From positions 31,162 to 41,202 of the forward strand of contig JAMDCW010000096.1 of assembly GCA_023489405.1 (NCBI GenBank): a stretch of DNA of 10,041 bases. Direction: 5' to 3'. The position numbers and the translations under genes are program-made. Of the stretch, positions 8,282 to 10,041 are shown piece by piece. The notes under the pieces are model-generated. The model worked only from the letters and a program-made list of their open reading frames with translations, did not search any database and had not been told where the DNA came from. The stretch is from Chloroflexota bacterium. Its GTDB lineage: Bacteria; Chloroflexota; UBA4733. The first letter of the stretch is position 1; each line of letters opens with the position of its first letter.

Positions 8282-8333
8282 TGCCCACTTCTCCCCAAGG
8301 GTGAGTGGCACTGCCATCTCTACGAATAGAGGT
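8282..8333 (+). promoter_or_regulatory. Two consecutive hairpins between atpA and atpG
   Basis: Hairpin 1 (8282-8310) pairs TGCC with GGCA, then, after a one-base bulge, ACTT with GAGT-type partners and CC with GG, around a CCAA loop. It has about 12 pairs including two G-U pairs and one mismatch. Hairpin 2 (8316-8333) has a perfect CTCTA/TAGAG core around a CGAA loop, extended by one G-U and one A-T pair. Neither is followed by a T tract, so they are not intrinsic terminators. Hairpin 2 ends about ten bases before the atpG Shine-Dalgarno. They could protect atpA mRNA ends or lower gamma expression (one gamma per three alpha); that role is inference. An 11-codon frame (ATG 8269, stop 8302-8304) overlaps hairpin 1 and is probably chance. 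Confidence 0.4.
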
Positions 8334-8353
8334 ACGAAGGTCGAGGGAAAGCA

Positions 8354-9217
8354 TTGGCGAGCCTCCGTGATATTCGCCACCGGATCAAGAGCGTCAGGAA
8401 TATCCAGCAGATCACCCAAGCAATGCAGCGCGTTGCATTCAGCCGTTTACGAGTCGCTCAGCAGCGAACGTTAGCCTCACGCCCCTATGCCGAGGCGCTA
8501 CGTGACGTCCTCCTGAGCCTACCTGTACTCCGTGGCAGCGATATCGACGTTCTCATGAGTGCGCGGCCTGTGCGCCACATCCTCGTCATCCACATTACGC
8601 CCGATCGTTCCCTGTGCGGCGCTTTGCCCGGCAACGTCAACCGCCGGCTGGCACGCTTCGCTCTGGAACAAACGGCGCCCATCCATACCATCGCCGTCGG
8701 TCGCCGTGGGCGAGAGTTTATCGTACGCAGCGGATTGCCCATGGTTGCCGATTTCTCAGGTATTGGTGATCATCCCACCGCTGACCGTGCAACCGCTATC
8801 GGGCGCGCCGCCCTTGATGAATTCTATGCAGAGCGAGTCGATGCCGTCTATGTAACGTATACCCAGCTCCTAGGCACGCTCCGTCAAGAGCCAGAGCTTA
8901 TCCAATTGCTCCCAGTAGCTCCCCCAGAACAGCAAACTACGACAAGCCAGGCTGTACAGTCCCTCGTAGAGTTCGAGCCAGAACCAAGAGAGGTACTACG
9001 TGCGCTGCTGCCACGCTACATCGATATGCAGATCTATCAAGCCCTCCTGGAATCCAAAGCGAGCGAGCACAGTGCTCGTATGGTCGCGATGCAAAATGCA
9101 ACAGATAACGCTCGCGAGCTAGTCTCCTCACTCACCATGAGCCTCAATAAAGCGCGGCAAGCTGGAATCACACGCGAGCTGGCGGAAATCGTCGGTGGTG
9201 CAGCGGCGCTGGAATAG
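8354..9217 (+). CDS. atpG: ATP synthase F1 subunit gamma
   Basis: Gamma is the central rotor shaft of F1. The 287-residue product starts with the family N-terminus MASLRDIRHRIKSVRN followed by ITQAMQRVA, which fixes the start at a TTG (8354). Agggaaa at 8345-8350 lies just upstream as the ribosome site. DRSLCGALPGNVNRR corresponds to the usual D-x-G-L-C-G segment. The C-terminal helix carries the conserved SLNKARQAGITRELAEIVGG and ends AAALE. The family's usual VAASKM after the first helix reads VAFSRL here, a mild divergence. The gene ends with tandem TAG TAA. No beta gene follows: the next gene is a cysteine desulfurase, so atpD and atpC must lie elsewhere or be missing from this assembly. 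Confidence 0.96.
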   Translation: MASLRDIRHRIKSVRNIQQITQAMQRVAFSRLRVAQQRTLASRPYAEALRDVLLSLPVLRGSDIDVLMSARPVRHILVIHITPDRSLCGALPGNVNRRLARFALEQTAPIHTIAVGRRGREFIVRSGLPMVADFSGIGDHPTADRATAIGRAALDEFYAERVDAVYVTYTQLLGTLRQEPELIQLLPVAPPEQQTTTSQAVQSLVEFEPEPREVLRALLPRYIDMQIYQALLESKASEHSARMVAMQNATDNARELVSSLTMSLNKARQAGITRELAEIVGGAAALE

Positions 9218-9231
9218 TAAACGCCAGAGCT

Positions 9232-9259
9232 TTGTGTAATCGCCCAAGCACGGTACACT
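9232..9259 (+). promoter_or_regulatory. Predicted promoter for a leaderless cysteine desulfurase mRNA
   Basis: TTGTGT (9232-9237) and TACACT (9254-9259) are separated by 16 bases. The -10 matches TATAAT at four of six positions, including the first TA and the final T. Transcription would begin about 6-8 bases after the -10, that is at or just before the ATG at 9268. No Shine-Dalgarno sequence is visible between the -10 and the ATG (gtctaccg), which agrees with a leaderless transcript. The site sits in the 50-base gap after atpG, which has no clear terminator. Confidence 0.45.
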
Positions 9260-9267
9260 GTCTACCG

Positions 9268-10041
9268 ATGGTAAAGTCCACACTTGATCTCTACTTCGAT
9301 CATTCAGCAACGACGCCTGTCGATCCTCGAGTTGTTCAAGCGATGGAACCCTGCTGGACAGAACATTTCGGTAACGCGTCCAGCCTCTATCGCTATGGCA
9401 GAGAAGCTCGGCGCGCCCTCGAACGCGCCCGTGAAGTGGTCGCCGGTGTTCTGGAGTGTCCTCCCCCGGCCATCATCTTCACCAGCGGCGGCACAGAATC
9501 CGATAACACCGCGATCAAAGGTGCTATCGCAGCGCAATGGCCCGCCAAACGGCATATCGTGACAACAGCCATCGAACACGAAGCAATCCTGCACACGTGC
9601 GAAGCACTCCAGAGGTACGGCGTCGAGACTACACTCATTGGCGTAAATCGTGACGGTCATGTGAACCCTCAAGAGATTGAACGCGCGATCCGTCCGGATA
9701 CTGCTCTCATCAGCGTCATGATGGCCAATAACGAAATCGGGACGGTCATGCCCCTACGCGCCATCGCTGACGTAGCGCACCACTACGGGATCCCTTTTCA
9801 TACCGACGCCGTGCAAGTTCCCGGGTTGCTGCCACTATCCGTCGATCACATCGGTGCTGATCTATTATCGCTCTCCGCTCATAAGTTCTATGGTCCTAAG
9901 GGAATAGGAATTCTCTACGTCCGGCCAGGCACGCGCTGGCGTCCCCAGCAACACGGCGGATCACAAGAGAGCCAGCGCCGCGCCGGCACGGAAAATGTCG
10001 CTGGCGCCGTTGGTTTAGCGACGGCGCTCCAGATTGTCGAG
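9268..10041 (+). CDS. iscS: Cysteine desulfurase, IscS/NifS type (3' end outside window)
   Basis: This is a PLP enzyme that takes sulfur from L-cysteine as a persulfide for Fe-S clusters and tRNA thiolation. The first 258 codons are present and open to the window edge. The start LDLYFDHSATTPVDPRVV is the classic opening. GNASSLYRYGREAR and FTSGGTESDN (PLP phosphate binding) follow. IEHEAI has His104, HTDAVQ has Asp180 and Gln183, and SAHKFYGPKGIG has the Schiff-base Lys206. These positions coincide with E. coli IscS numbering (His104, Asp180, Gln183, Lys206). The motifs place it in group I (IscS/NifS), not group II SufS, even though SUF genes lie upstream. The active-site Cys loop lies beyond the window. 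The ATG at 9268 has no Shine-Dalgarno sequence. A following tRNA-thiolase gene (mnmA) would be common but cannot be seen. Confidence 0.95.
   Translation, partial: MVKSTLDLYFDHSATTPVDPRVVQAMEPCWTEHFGNASSLYRYGREARRALERAREVVAGVLECPPPAIIFTSGGTESDNTAIKGAIAAQWPAKRHIVTTAIEHEAILHTCEALQRYGVETTLIGVNRDGHVNPQEIERAIRPDTALISVMMANNEIGTVMPLRAIADVAHHYGIPFHTDAVQVPGLLPLSVDHIGADLLSLSAHKFYGPKGIGILYVRPGTRWRPQQHGGSQESQRRAGTENVAGAVGLATALQIVE

Overview
The window is a bacterial operon-type region of about 10 kb with every gene on the + strand, short gaps and moderate-to-high G+C. It carries a SUF Fe-S cluster assembly block (sufC-sufB-sufD), then most of an F-type ATP synthase operon, then the start of an IscS/NifS-type cysteine desulfurase that runs off the right edge. 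GTG and TTG starts are common, and the desulfurase seems to have a leaderless promoter. Together with SUF proteins lacking the longer E. coli N-terminus, this would suit a Chloroflexota-like or other deep Gram-positive-related lineage. That placement is an inference; nothing in the window proves it.

Layout. 2-133: the last 43 codons of an unrecognised gene, overlapping the start of sufC. 126-934: sufC, with a 14-base insertion that breaks the frame just before the Walker B Asp-Glu. 960-2360: sufB. 2362-3708: sufD. 3766-3993 and 3993-4454: two small membrane proteins of the AtpZ/AtpI type. 4512-5033: atpF (b). 5026-5829: atpB (a). 5937-6200: atpE (c). 6204-6746: atpH (delta). 6764-8266: atpA (alpha). 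8354-9217: atpG (gamma). 9268 to the end: cysteine desulfurase. The beta (atpD) and epsilon (atpC) genes that normally follow atpG are absent, and the b gene precedes the a and c genes instead of following them.

Functionally, SufC (ATPase), SufB and SufD form the SufBC2D scaffold that builds Fe-S clusters. The Atp proteins make the membrane sector (a, b, c) and most of F1 (alpha, gamma, delta) of a probably proton-driven ATP synthase. The desulfurase supplies sulfur for clusters and/or tRNA thiolation.

The most striking observation is in sufC. The frame-breaking tract and the five native bases before it (655-673) are an exact 19-base reverse complement of a stretch inside sufB (997-1015). 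Removing 14 bases restores an uninterrupted 264-residue SufC. This looks like a templated insertion from an inverted strand switch, primed on a 5-base microhomology, and is either a real mutation or an amplification/assembly chimera. No new defence, mobile or biosynthetic system is visible.
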